In this document: positions 18,497-27,700 of the stretch, one piece after another
Layout of the letters: each line of letters opens with the position of its first letter
How positions within the stretch are numbered: position 1 is the first letter of the stretch
NCBI GenBank assembly: GCA_040769125.1
Contig: JAXGLO010000001.1
Location: 310,001 to 374,000 of the forward strand
From: CAIXSE01 sp040769125
Lineage (GTDB): Bacteria; Actinomycetota; Thermoleophilia; UBA2241
Direction: 5' to 3'
DNA: 64,000 bases
Translations under genes and position numbers: made by a program
Notes under the pieces: generated by a model
Seen by the model: the letters and a program-made list of their open reading frames with translations, nothing else
What the model was told of the DNA's origin: nothing
Database searches by the model: none

Positions 18497-19654
18497 CTAC
18501 TGCGGCTGCACCTCACGCCAGGTGTTCTGGACGCGCCTGGCGAGCGACGGGAAGCGCTGATCGAGGTTGGCGAGGCAGTTGTCGTTGTAGAGGACGCGCG
18601 GCGTACCCTTCATTTCATAGTCGCCGGCGGCGATGACCATGCCGTGGATGTCGCCGGTGCCGTGCGAAATATTCATGGGACCATCGCCGTAGATAACCCC
18701 ATAGTACTGCGCGGTGCCGCCCCAGCTCAGGGTGCTGCCGCCGAGGATCATGAGAATCCCCGGCTGCGCCTCGGAGTTCAGCGTTATGTTGCCCGTGACC
18801 TTGACCTCGCTGACAGACGTCGGCTCGAGCACGCAGAGCCCGCTCAGGCCGCCCGTCGGAGCCCAGATCGAGTCCGCGGGACTTGCCTTGGCTGCGCTGA
18901 CCGAGGTGAAGTAACGGCCGTTCGCCTGCGCCGTCGATTTGAGGGAGTCCACGAGGCTCTGCGGGAAGATCTGATCCAGCGGCGTGATGGAGTCGCCGGT
19001 CTGCTGGGCGATGCCCGACTGGGTCACGTCCGACTCCTCGATCGACCCGCCGACATGCACCGTCGTGGTCGTGCCGGCCGGCGGGGGGACCTCAATGCGG
19101 ATCTTCGGATTGTTGCCCCCGCCGTTGCTCATGAGGTTTCCGCCCGCCCAGAGGGGAATGCCCCGCGGCAGCGCCATATCCATGTAGGTACGCTCCACCT
19201 GGCTGACGACGCGCGTCGCCCGGTCCCCGACGGCCGCCTGAGCGATCAACCACATGATGCCGTTACCGTTTGCGTCGTAGCGGATCGTGGTGTCGACCGG
19301 CTCCTGATCATCGTACCAATCGACGATGATGAACTGGCCGGACGCCGGGTCCGGGAACTCGCTCACCGGGAATCTGCTGCGAAAGGCGTCGGCATCGAAG
19401 GTGGGTATCGTGGCTGCGGTCTTCGGCCAGCTCGTGCTCAGCATCGCCATGCCCGAGTCAAGCCCCGCCTCGCACACTGTGAACGACTTGACGTGCTGCT
19501 TCGTGTCTGAGCTGTTGTGCCGCACGTTGACGGTGAGCGCTACCAGGCTCGCCGCCGAGATCGCTAGTGCCGCAACGATGCCGATGATGAGCACCAGGCC
19601 GGCGCCGCGCTCGCGGTCTCGGCGACCGGCGCCACACCGATGCGAAAGGATCAT
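18497..19654 (-). CDS. PilX-like minor pilin
   Basis: A 385-residue protein with prepilin-type N-terminus RERG-AGLVLIIGIVAALAISAASLVALTV, lacking Glu at +5, and the PilX-like segment SFTVCEAGLDSGMAML. This matches SFYAAEGALDTG in the larger PilX-like protein of the first cluster. The C-terminal region carries GVIYGDGPMNISHGTGDIHGMVIAAGDY, a beta-rich repeat-like tail also common in PilX-like proteins of Gram-positive bacteria. It is the last gene of a three-gene minus-strand operon, 4 bases after the previous stop. Confidence 0.75.
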   Translation of the reverse strand: MILSHRCGAGRRDRERGAGLVLIIGIVAALAISAASLVALTVNVRHNSSDTKQHVKSFTVCEAGLDSGMAMLSTSWPKTAATIPTFDADAFRSRFPVSEFPDPASGQFIIVDWYDDQEPVDTTIRYDANGNGIMWLIAQAAVGDRATRVVSQVERTYMDMALPRGIPLWAGGNLMSNGGGNNPKIRIEVPPPAGTTTTVHVGGSIEESDVTQSGIAQQTGDSITPLDQIFPQSLVDSLKSTAQANGRYFTSVSAAKASPADSIWAPTGGLSGLCVLEPTSVSEVKVTGNITLNSEAQPGILMILGGSTLSWGGTAQYYGVIYGDGPMNISHGTGDIHGMVIAAGDYEMKGTPRVLYNDNCLANLDQRFPSLARRVQNTWREVQPQ

Positions 19655-19658
19655 GACA

Positions 19659-20393
19659 TCACCTCGTATTCCGGAGTTGGGCCGTCGTGCGCAGGTGGGT
19701 GTGGACGGGCGACTTGCCGGGGTTCAGGTCCAGCAGGACGTTGATCTCGACCGCCCTGATCCCTGCCCGGTCGGAGATGCCGCGTACGTCGTGGCTGTGG
19801 GCGAGCGTTCCATCACTGTTGTAGTAGATGTAGGCGAAGAGCGGCGTCGGGTTCGCCGCGCTCGGCGTCGTCTCATTTGTCACGTACGACGCCATGAGCT
19901 GGGCGCCTTCGCCGGTTGTGCGCTCGGAGAGATCGAAGCCGGATTCCGCCGCATCGTCCACCCCCTGGATGCCGTTGGCGGGGCTGTCCATATCCTGAAA
20001 CCGCCACAGCTCACCGTTGGAGTACAGCCGGTACAGGACGAGGCGCGGAGCGACGTCGGCGAACTGGTTCCCCGACTTGTTGAACGTAGTGTACGCCTCG
20101 ATGTAGAAGGGCCTGGCCCGCACGATGGCGACCTCAGTGGACGATGCCGGCGGCTGCTCGACGTCGCGGATCTCGCGAACCATGCGCGCCAGCGCGAGAC
20201 GTGTGGAGTCGTTCGCCCTCTCGCGTCTGGACGTGTTGGCGTAGGACTTGGAGAGCGCAAACCAGCTCACGAGGATCATGGCTGTAATGACGAGACTGAT
20301 GCTCATCGCAACGAGCAGCTCGACCATCGTCATGCCCTGCTGGCGACGCCCCCGACGAGCCACGCGGAGGACTGATGCGGAGTGCATGCTCAT
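19659..20393 (-). CDS. Type IV pilin-like minor pilin (GMTMVELL class)
   Basis: A 244-residue prepilin with leader RQQG and mature start MTMVELLVAMSISLVITAMILVSWF; Glu is at +5. It resembles PilW/GspJ-type proteins and the second pilin of the plus-strand cluster. The start at 20393 is chosen because it follows the upstream stop by about 19 bases and has GAGG nearby. An upstream in-frame ATG at 20450 would overlap the previous gene by 38 bases. Confidence 0.8.
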   Translation of the reverse strand: MSMHSASVLRVARRGRRQQGMTMVELLVAMSISLVITAMILVSWFALSKSYANTSRRERANDSTRLALARMVREIRDVEQPPASSTEVAIVRARPFYIEAYTTFNKSGNQFADVAPRLVLYRLYSNGELWRFQDMDSPANGIQGVDDAAESGFDLSERTTGEGAQLMASYVTNETTPSAANPTPLFAYIYYNSDGTLAHSHDVRGISDRAGIRAVEINVLLDLNPGKSPVHTHLRTTAQLRNTR

Positions 20394-20412
20394 ACCGGTA
20401 TCGCCTCGCCGA

Positions 20413-22149
20413 TCATGGGTAGGCCGCCGTGCCGTCACCGTTGCTGACATTGACGACCTGCGACTTCAGCAGCTCCGCCATGTTGAATTTGTGGGACAGC
20501 ATGAAGTAGACGTTGTAGAGCCCGGCGGGAAGGCTGATCCATATGGCGCTGTTGTTCTTCTTGACCTGGACACCGCTGGGCGGAGTCGTGTAGCCGACGA
20601 CACCCGCCAGCGTGTACCACTCCCCGGAGGCCACATTCTGCACCCATACGTAGGCATGCTTGTCGCCGTTGTTCCTGACGACGATCTGCCGCGGGACGGG
20701 CGCGCCGGTCGTGACCGGGTCCGCAGTCGCGTTCTCCGACTGGTTGCCGGCGAGGTCGACGGCGCGCACGCGGTACGTCCAGGTGGTCAACCAGCCGGCC
20801 GTCGTGTCCTCGTACACCGTATCCTCATACAGAGTCTGCAGCGTCTCCCACGTGGCCGAGCCGGCCTTCCGGCGCTCCACGATGTAGCCGGCCAGGCCGC
20901 TCGCCGGCGATCCGACATCCGTGGAGGCGGTCCACGTGAGATGAACGGTAGGCTTGCCTATGAAGACCGAGGCGATGAGAGGCGCAGGCACGCTGGGCGG
21001 CGTGATGTCGGTCGTTGCGCCCGGCGTCGCCATGACCGCCGCCGTAAAGGGGCCCGTGGCACCGGTAGTATCGACGGTCCTGACCTTGTAGTAGTACGTC
21101 GTGCCGTTGGTCACGTCCGTGTCCGTGTAGGAAGTCGTCGTGGTGGCGTCGCCGATGTGATCGAACGAGACGCCGTCGGGGGAGCGATACACCTCATAGC
21201 GTTCGACGCCGCCGGTGGCGGCGGTCGTCCACGTGAGGAGCACACTCCCGTCGCCGGGCAGCGCCGCCAGATTGGTAGGCGCCGGCGGCAGGCTGTTGAC
21301 GAACTCGAGGGCAAGGCTCCAGGGCATCCCCTGGACGCGCGAGCCGGCCCCGGCGACGGCGACCACATTGATGACGTAGACGCCGTTGGGCGCGGAGAGG
21401 TTGTCCCATGAGAAACGGTAGTGGGCCGGTTCGGCCGAATCGACCGGCTGCGTTACCTTCTGCGAGGCGACCGCGGCGCCGTTGAGCGGCGTGACGGTGA
21501 AGAGCACGTACCCGCGCTCGGCCTCGGCGGCGGCCTGGTTCATGCTCAGGATGTCTTCGGGCGCGATGTAGGCGTCGATCTCGAGTGGCCCGCCGACGAT
21601 GGTCGTTCTGTTGGTGGTCGAGTCGGTGTCCAAGACGTCGGAGGGGCCCAGGCCGACCCTTATGATCTGTGGCCCCGCGTGCTGCTTGGAGACCATGGTG
21701 CTGAGCACGACCGGCTTGACGGGCGAGGGAGGCGCCGGCCAGCTCACCGTGATCGTGACTTGCTTATAGCTTTCGCTGCCGTCGACGGCGCCGGGATTAC
21801 CGTCCTTGCCGATAAGGTCGACGTTGTAGGCCACCGTGAACTGGCGCTCGCCGCCGCCGCCCGTCGCCCACGTGACGTCGGTGCCGAACATGCTGTTCGG
21901 TACCGTATTGTTGGTCAGCGCGGCCTGCTCGATCAGGTCGTAGTCGAGCCCGCGAATCTTCTCGAGCTTGTCCTGGGCGAGCTGGAGCGCGGCGTTGCGC
22001 ACGAGGTCGCCCGAGGACGCCTTCTGCGCCCCCACGAAGACGGGGACGAGCGCCGCGAAGGCGATGCCCGCGATGACGATGGTAATGAGCAACTCGACGA
22101 AGCTGAAGCCGGCGGCGCGCCCGCCATGCCGCTGTGTGTGCCACTTCAT
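20413..22149 (-). CDS. Minor pilin with two fibronectin type III domains
   Basis: A 578-residue prepilin. Leader RAAG and mature start FSFVELLITIVIAGIAFAALVPVFVG (Glu at +5) are followed by LAQDKLEKIRGLDYDLI, as in the first cluster. After about residue 285 come two fibronectin type III domains: APTNLAALPGDGSVLLTWT ... YEVYRSPDG ... YYYKVRTVD, and a second with VHLTWTAS ... YIVERRKAG ... WTYRVRAVDLAGN. A C-terminal beta domain of about 90 residues follows. Such domains could mediate binding to surfaces or polysaccharide. It leads the minus-strand pilin operon; GGAGG sits 12 bases ahead of the ATG. Confidence 0.82.
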   Translation of the reverse strand: MKWHTQRHGGRAAGFSFVELLITIVIAGIAFAALVPVFVGAQKASSGDLVRNAALQLAQDKLEKIRGLDYDLIEQAALTNNTVPNSMFGTDVTWATGGGGERQFTVAYNVDLIGKDGNPGAVDGSESYKQVTITVSWPAPPSPVKPVVLSTMVSKQHAGPQIIRVGLGPSDVLDTDSTTNRTTIVGGPLEIDAYIAPEDILSMNQAAAEAERGYVLFTVTPLNGAAVASQKVTQPVDSAEPAHYRFSWDNLSAPNGVYVINVVAVAGAGSRVQGMPWSLALEFVNSLPPAPTNLAALPGDGSVLLTWTTAATGGVERYEVYRSPDGVSFDHIGDATTTTSYTDTDVTNGTTYYYKVRTVDTTGATGPFTAAVMATPGATTDITPPSVPAPLIASVFIGKPTVHLTWTASTDVGSPASGLAGYIVERRKAGSATWETLQTLYEDTVYEDTTAGWLTTWTYRVRAVDLAGNQSENATADPVTTGAPVPRQIVVRNNGDKHAYVWVQNVASGEWYTLAGVVGYTTPPSGVQVKKNNSAIWISLPAGLYNVYFMLSHKFNMAELLKSQVVNVSNGDGTAAYP

Positions 22150-22503
22150 AAACAGCCCTGCCTCCGGATAGCGAGGGTCCTTCTCACAGCCACTTATCGG
22201 CGCGACCGGGAGAAACTGAAGCCGGCGTCGCGCCCGCTCGCCCAGAGGGGCGCATCCCTGGCGCTTCGACCGTCATGGCGAAGTCCTGCCGAGGCGGCCC
22301 CTTCGAAGGGCACGGCTATTCTCCCACCGAACGGAGAGTTGTAATCGCGGACGGGGCTCACGCACCACGGAACATTCGTCTATGGTGTCTGGTACCGGCT
22401 TAGCGACGTCGCTGCAAGGCCGTTCGCATGATGACGAGAAGAGCGCTCGGCAAGACCCGGGCGGCAGCTCGCGGCGAGCGGGCGCAGCCGCTCTCGCCGC
22501 GCT
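22150..22503. other. Intergenic region upstream of the second pilin operon
   Basis: No gene is seen. A 20-base stretch (CTGAAGCCGGCGTCGCGCCC, about 22216-22235) nearly repeats sequence inside the adjacent pilin gene near 22104. I looked for a cyclic-di-GMP riboswitch and found none of its conserved blocks. Confidence 0.4.
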
Positions 22504-25383
22504 CTACTTGACGCCCTGCAGATCGCGGAGCGTCCGCTGCAGAGCCTCGATCCGGCGGCCATACTCCGCGAACTCGCCTGCCCGCAGCGCCTTCTGGGCC
22601 GCCTCGAACTGCGCATTGGCGCGAGCGACCAGCTCACGGGCTCGCGCATTCAGCGTGGCGCCCGTGCCTTCTTCGCCTTCAGCCCCGGGGGCGTCCTGCT
22701 CGGCGCCTGTGGAGACATCCTCGCCGAACGCCGCAGCCAGGGCCTCACCCAGCGTCGGCCTCATCATCACCACCTGGCGAGCGTCATCGTCCTCGTTGTC
22801 GGCGCTGGCCGGCGCACGATAGAAGACGATCACGCGCTTGAGTTGCGGCAGTTCCGTCTCCAGCGACTGCAGGTAGAGCGGCTGCACGTAGAGCAGTGAG
22901 TCCTCGATAGGCGTGACGAGCAGGTTGCCCAGGATGACGCGCGATCCCTGCTGGCCCCACAGCGTGCGCTGCGAGGAGATCTCGGGATCCTGGTTGATCG
23001 CGGACTCGACCTGGCTCGGCCCGAAGACGGTGGTGCTCTTGGAGAAGACGAAGTTGAGGCACTTGCCGTAGTCGACCGAGTCGGAACGGGCGCCCAGCCA
23101 GGCGATCATGTTGCTGCGGCCGTTGGGCACGAACGGCAGCATGAGCAGGAATTCCTCCTTGGCCGCCCCGGGCAGCCTCATGATCACGTAGTACGCCTGC
23201 ATCCGCCCGCTGCCGGAGAGCGCGACGTTCTGCGCGACCGCCCACTGGTCGCCTTTGTTGTAGAGCACGTCGGGATCGTCCACGTGATAGGTGGAGTACA
23301 CCTCGGCCTGCACGTTGAAGAGGCCCTCCGGGTAGCGCATGTGCTCGATCAGCGCCTTGGGCAGCTCGCTCTTCGGCGCGAACAGGGTGGGATAGGCCGC
23401 CTGATACGCCTTGAGCAGCGGGTCTTCGGTGTCGAAAGCGTAGAACTTCATCGAGCCGTTATAGGCGTCGACCACAATCTTGACCGCATTGCGTAGGTAG
23501 TTGACCCCGCTCTGCGGCGTGGAGTACGGGTAGCGGCTGGTAGTGGTGTAGGCATCCTGGATCCACCAGAGCCGCCCGTCGGCGATCACCATGTACGGGT
23601 CGTGATCGAGAACGAGGAACGGCGCCGCATCGCTGATGCGCGTGCGGATGTTGTTGCGGATAATGATGCGGCTCTCGTCGACGATCGAGGACGTCGTGAA
23701 GAACTTGATCGTGCGGAACCGCGCAGCGAACGCCAGGCGGTTGAGAAGCGGCGAGATCGGAATGCCGCCCGTGCCGTCGTAGCGGCGATAGACGTCGCCG
23801 CTCTCGCCGGGATAGTCGAACTCCTCGTTCGTCGTCTTCACGAGGCTGTACTCGGTGCCGCGCTCTCCGTAGTAGATGCGCGGCTGCTCTATCTCGAGGC
23901 CGGCGACGCTTCGCGTGGGGATATCCTGCACGAGGAAGTCGGGCGAGCCGTCGGCCGTCACCTGATTGACTGCGGACATCGTCACACCGAACCCATGCGT
24001 GTACGTGATGTGCTGGTTAACCCACGTCTGCGCCTGCTGGGGAAGGCCATCGATGTTCAGCTCGCGAGGCGACAGCATCGTCTGGCGGTACACCCCATTA
24101 ACTGTATAGCGGTCGACGTCCGCGTCGAGGAATGAGTAGTAGGGGCGCAGCTCCTGGAGCTGGCGGTAGCTGGTCACAAGCGTCTGGGGATCCCAGAGCC
24201 TGATGTTGCGCGTAGTCGGCTGATTCTCCTGGAGCTTCTGTGCGGTGAGCGGGATCTTGGCGCCGAGGGAGCGCTGCGTAATCTCGTCGAGGTTGTACGC
24301 GGCTTTCGTCGCCGCGAGGTTGTAGCCGAGGTACTCGCGCTCCTTGGCGAGCTGGTTCGGGTTGACGACCAGCGACTGGTACGCGGCCGGCACCACGGCT
24401 CGAACGACGACGAGCGCGGCCACCCAGACGGCGACGGTGAGCGGCCACCACTGGCGCCGGCGCCTGACGTTCCAGACGAGCACGCCGGCGAGCCCGAGGG
24501 CGATCACCATCATCACGTAGGTCAACGGCAGCCTGAGGTTGACGTCGGTGTGGCCGGCGCCGTAGACCGCTCCGGCCGTCGAGTACAGCAGCTCCCAGCC
24601 GCGGAAGAGCTCGCCGGCAGCGACGGTCACGAAGACCGCGGCGAGGATCCCTGAGAGATGCGCAACCGCCGGGCCGCCGAGCCTGACGGAGAGCTGCGGG
24701 ATCTGCGGATTCTGAGGGCCGCCGAAGCCTTCGGCGGCGTCGGCCTTCGGCGTCCTCGTCCCGAGGTAGATCCCGCCCATGACGAGGTGCATGACGACGG
24801 CCAGCACGAGGCTCGTCACCAGGGCCGCGAAGATGTAGGCGTGCAGCGCTCGCCACGCCGGCAGCGAGAAGACGTAGAAGGCGATGTCGTGGCCGAAGAC
24901 CGGGTCCGCCTGCCCGAAGGGGGCCTGCTTGAAGTAGAGCAGGAACGTCTCCCACCGCGACGAGGCAGCGATTGCGGCGAAGAGCGCAACGACGACGCTC
25001 AGGAGCGCGCCGCCACGCCCTGCCCAGCGGCGCACCGCCTCGCTGTGAGGCTCGAGAAGGTCGCCGGACTCCGTGACCCGGAAGCTCGGCGCGAGGCGGC
25101 GGGCGACCTCGACGTTGGCCAGGACGATCGCGAGGAACACGGCGAAGGCCGCGATGCCGGTGAGCGCCTGCCACCAGATACGCGTCCAGAAGACGCCGCG
25201 GAAGCCGACCTCCCCGAACCACAGCCAGTCCACATAGAGGCTGAGCAGGCGGCCGCCGAAGACGAGGACGAGCACGACGGCCGCAACGATGACCGCGACC
25301 AGCACGCGGGGGCGCGCTGCGCGCGGCACGCCAGAAGGCCCAGTGGCCTGCCGCCTCGGACGCATGAAGCGGACGTTGTCCAT
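22504..25383 (-). CDS. UPF0182 family membrane protein (COG1615)
   Basis: A 959-residue protein. The N-terminal third has about seven membrane helices (starting VLVAVIVAAVVLVLVFGGRLL). The large extracytoplasmic part has family-typical text such as NLAATKAAYNLD, IRLWDPQTLV and FVFSKSTTVFGPSQVESAINQDPEIS. The last 45 residues form a charged helix. The family is common in Actinobacteria and cyanobacteria and has no proven function. The gene stands alone, between the pilin cluster and a GGDEF gene. ATG start at 25383. Confidence 0.9.
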   Translation of the reverse strand: MDNVRFMRPRRQATGPSGVPRAARPRVLVAVIVAAVVLVLVFGGRLLSLYVDWLWFGEVGFRGVFWTRIWWQALTGIAAFAVFLAIVLANVEVARRLAPSFRVTESGDLLEPHSEAVRRWAGRGGALLSVVVALFAAIAASSRWETFLLYFKQAPFGQADPVFGHDIAFYVFSLPAWRALHAYIFAALVTSLVLAVVMHLVMGGIYLGTRTPKADAAEGFGGPQNPQIPQLSVRLGGPAVAHLSGILAAVFVTVAAGELFRGWELLYSTAGAVYGAGHTDVNLRLPLTYVMMVIALGLAGVLVWNVRRRRQWWPLTVAVWVAALVVVRAVVPAAYQSLVVNPNQLAKEREYLGYNLAATKAAYNLDEITQRSLGAKIPLTAQKLQENQPTTRNIRLWDPQTLVTSYRQLQELRPYYSFLDADVDRYTVNGVYRQTMLSPRELNIDGLPQQAQTWVNQHITYTHGFGVTMSAVNQVTADGSPDFLVQDIPTRSVAGLEIEQPRIYYGERGTEYSLVKTTNEEFDYPGESGDVYRRYDGTGGIPISPLLNRLAFAARFRTIKFFTTSSIVDESRIIIRNNIRTRISDAAPFLVLDHDPYMVIADGRLWWIQDAYTTTSRYPYSTPQSGVNYLRNAVKIVVDAYNGSMKFYAFDTEDPLLKAYQAAYPTLFAPKSELPKALIEHMRYPEGLFNVQAEVYSTYHVDDPDVLYNKGDQWAVAQNVALSGSGRMQAYYVIMRLPGAAKEEFLLMLPFVPNGRSNMIAWLGARSDSVDYGKCLNFVFSKSTTVFGPSQVESAINQDPEISSQRTLWGQQGSRVILGNLLVTPIEDSLLYVQPLYLQSLETELPQLKRVIVFYRAPASADNEDDDARQVVMMRPTLGEALAAAFGEDVSTGAEQDAPGAEGEEGTGATLNARARELVARANAQFEAAQKALRAGEFAEYGRRIEALQRTLRDLQGVK

Positions 25384-25458
25384 GGCAGGATTATGTCAGG
25401 TCCGCAGCGGCGCCGCACTCGACCGGCTGGCAGTCGGCCGCGCACGCTGCGACGAGCG

Positions 25459-27519
25459 TCAGTTGTGCACAGCCTTCTCGGCGCGCAGCATCGCCATGAA
25501 GCGCTGCGCCATGCGGGGATCGAGCTCCCCCGCGGTCGCCTCGCGAAAGGTCTTATCCATCAGGCCGCCCTGTGCGGCCACGCCGTAGCGCCGGCAGACG
25601 GCGAAAGCCCGTGCGACGCGCGGGATAGCGCTTCCGCGCCTCCCCTCGGGGTACCCCAGTCCGTCCCACCGCTCATTGCCGTACACCAGCGCCTCCACCG
25701 CGAACCGCCGCACCTCGCCGGAACGCGCCTGGCCGCCGCCGGCACCGAGAATGGCTGCGACCTCATCCCACATCGTGCCCGTCTCATGGACGGCCAGCGC
25801 CGTGATGAGCCCTTGGGTCTCGGCCTTGCTGAGCCCGATGAAGCGTGCGAAGCGGCTGCCGAGCTCCACCAGATCGCCGCCGATCTCGACGGCGAGATCG
25901 TCCTGGCCGTCACAGTGCACGCAGACGCGATTGCGCCCGCGCGCCTTGGCCCGCAGCAGCGCGGCGTCAGCAGCTCCCAGCACACCGTCGGCGTCTGCCG
26001 CGGAGTCGGGGAACGCAGCCACCCCGATGGATATCGTCACCCGCAGGTCCACGCGATCGACCTCCATCTCGGCCACAGCCACCCGGATGCGCTCAGCGAG
26101 CGTCTTCGCCTCAGAGAGGCCTGTATTAGGGAGGATCATCACGAACTCCTCGCCGCCGTAGCGGGCGAGGAAATCCGACTCGCGCGAGCACCTCCGTAGA
26201 ACCCCGGTCACCGCACGCAGGACGTCGTCGCCCTTCTGGTGGCCGATGGTGTCATTGACCCTCTTGAAGTGATCGAGGTCCATCATCAGCAGGCAGAAAC
26301 GCTCTCCGTAGCGTCTGGCGCGGCTCACCTCGCTGGCGAGCGCCTCGCAGAAGTGGCGATAGTTGGAGATGCCGGTGAGGCCGTCGCTCACCGCGCGTCG
26401 TTCGAGCTCCGAGTAGACGCCTACGTTGCGGATGGCGATCGCCGCCACGTCGGCGAAGAGCTGCACGGGCTCGAAATCGGACTCGCTGAAGACGCGCCCG
26501 CCATGGCGGTTGAGGCAGAGCACCCCCATGACCTCAGCGCCGAATCTGAGCGGCACGATGATCGACGCCTGAGCCTCGCCGCACGGCGTCTCCGGAGCGT
26601 GAACCGTACGGGGGTCACGCGCCATATCGTTGACCAACTGCGCTTCGTTGTGGCGAAGGACCCAGCCCAGGACGCCGCGATCCAGCGGCACGCGACAGTC
26701 CTGGAGCTGCGCGTCATGCAAGCCGCAGGTGAACACGCACACCAGCGCATCCCCCGCAGCCTCCTTCAGCCACATCTCCCCGGTGTCGAAGCTGACGATC
26801 GCCTTGAGCTTCTCCGAGGCCTTGGAGCACAGGGTCCCCTGATCGCGTGTGTCTAGGAGCGCCATGCTGAGGTCAAGGAGCGTGCGATACACGGTCAACT
26901 GGCGCTCGAGCCTCTCTGCCGAGCGCTCGAGGCGTTCGTATCGGTGTGCATTCTCGATGGCCACCGCGGCAGACTCGGCGACGATATCGAGTGAGTTCAC
27001 CAGATCGGGAGTCGGCGCAGACCAGTAGCCGCAACCGTGCAGGGCAAGGACGCCGATCAGCTCGCCGGCCCTGTCGCGCAGGGGCACGAGCAGACGACTC
27101 CCAGCCACCCACTTGCCCTCACGGCTCAACCCGACATCGAGCGGCGGCAGATGGTGGAGTTGCTCGGCGGTCCAGCGATGCCGCCGATGATCGACGTAAT
27201 AGGAGCGGCCGGTCCGGTGCGCTTCGAGCATGAGCTCGTTCCATATTCGCACTGGCACCGGCCGCTGGGGGAACCCGCAATCGTGCCCGGGGTCATCGCC
27301 AACCGTCGCGTGCACGTGGAAGAGCTCGCCATCATCCTCGGCCAGGTAGACTGCGGCAGCGCGGAAGCCGAACGTCTCACCGAGTGCCATCGCCAGCACG
27401 TGCGCGACCGCGTCGAGCGTCAGGCTCGACTGCAGCTGGCTGCAGAGCGCGATGAGGCGGCGCAACAGCTCAACCTCGCCGCACTCGACCCACTCACGAT
27501 CTCTGCTGTGAAACGCCAT
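25459..27519 (-). CDS. GAF-GAF-GGDEF protein with degenerate HD-GYP domain
   Basis: A 686-residue cytoplasmic signalling protein. Two GAF sensor domains (about 15-190 and 220-365) are joined by a short coiled coil. A GGDEF domain follows (about 375-535) with an intact GGEEF active site near 456 and DLDHFKRVND, so it probably makes cyclic di-GMP. The tail (about 545-686) is recognisably HD-GYP-like: ERWDGLGYPEGRRGSAIPRVARAFAV matches the HHExxDGxGYP block. However, the HD pair reads HETG and the HHE reads GNE, so the phosphodiesterase metal ligands are lost. The tail may be regulatory. Expressed alone; no cyclic di-GMP receptor is adjacent. Confidence 0.88.
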   Translation of the reverse strand: MAFHSRDREWVECGEVELLRRLIALCSQLQSSLTLDAVAHVLAMALGETFGFRAAAVYLAEDDGELFHVHATVGDDPGHDCGFPQRPVPVRIWNELMLEAHRTGRSYYVDHRRHRWTAEQLHHLPPLDVGLSREGKWVAGSRLLVPLRDRAGELIGVLALHGCGYWSAPTPDLVNSLDIVAESAAVAIENAHRYERLERSAERLERQLTVYRTLLDLSMALLDTRDQGTLCSKASEKLKAIVSFDTGEMWLKEAAGDALVCVFTCGLHDAQLQDCRVPLDRGVLGWVLRHNEAQLVNDMARDPRTVHAPETPCGEAQASIIVPLRFGAEVMGVLCLNRHGGRVFSESDFEPVQLFADVAAIAIRNVGVYSELERRAVSDGLTGISNYRHFCEALASEVSRARRYGERFCLLMMDLDHFKRVNDTIGHQKGDDVLRAVTGVLRRCSRESDFLARYGGEEFVMILPNTGLSEAKTLAERIRVAVAEMEVDRVDLRVTISIGVAAFPDSAADADGVLGAADAALLRAKARGRNRVCVHCDGQDDLAVEIGGDLVELGSRFARFIGLSKAETQGLITALAVHETGTMWDEVAAILGAGGGQARSGEVRRFAVEALVYGNERWDGLGYPEGRRGSAIPRVARAFAVCRRYGVAAQGGLMDKTFREATAGELDPRMAQRFMAMLRAEKAVHN

Positions 27520-27700
27520 CTTCCCTTTCGCTCATCGCATCCGTCGGCGAAGCATACCGCCCAGTGTACTCATGAAACCATGGCTCCGGTAAACAAATCG
27601 CGACCGCCGCGGATTGTCCCGTCGTCAGATCTGTCGACGCTTTGTGGTCCCGGCTTGAAGCTCCGCCCACCGCCTGTACCGCCTCCGGTCGTCGGGCCGC

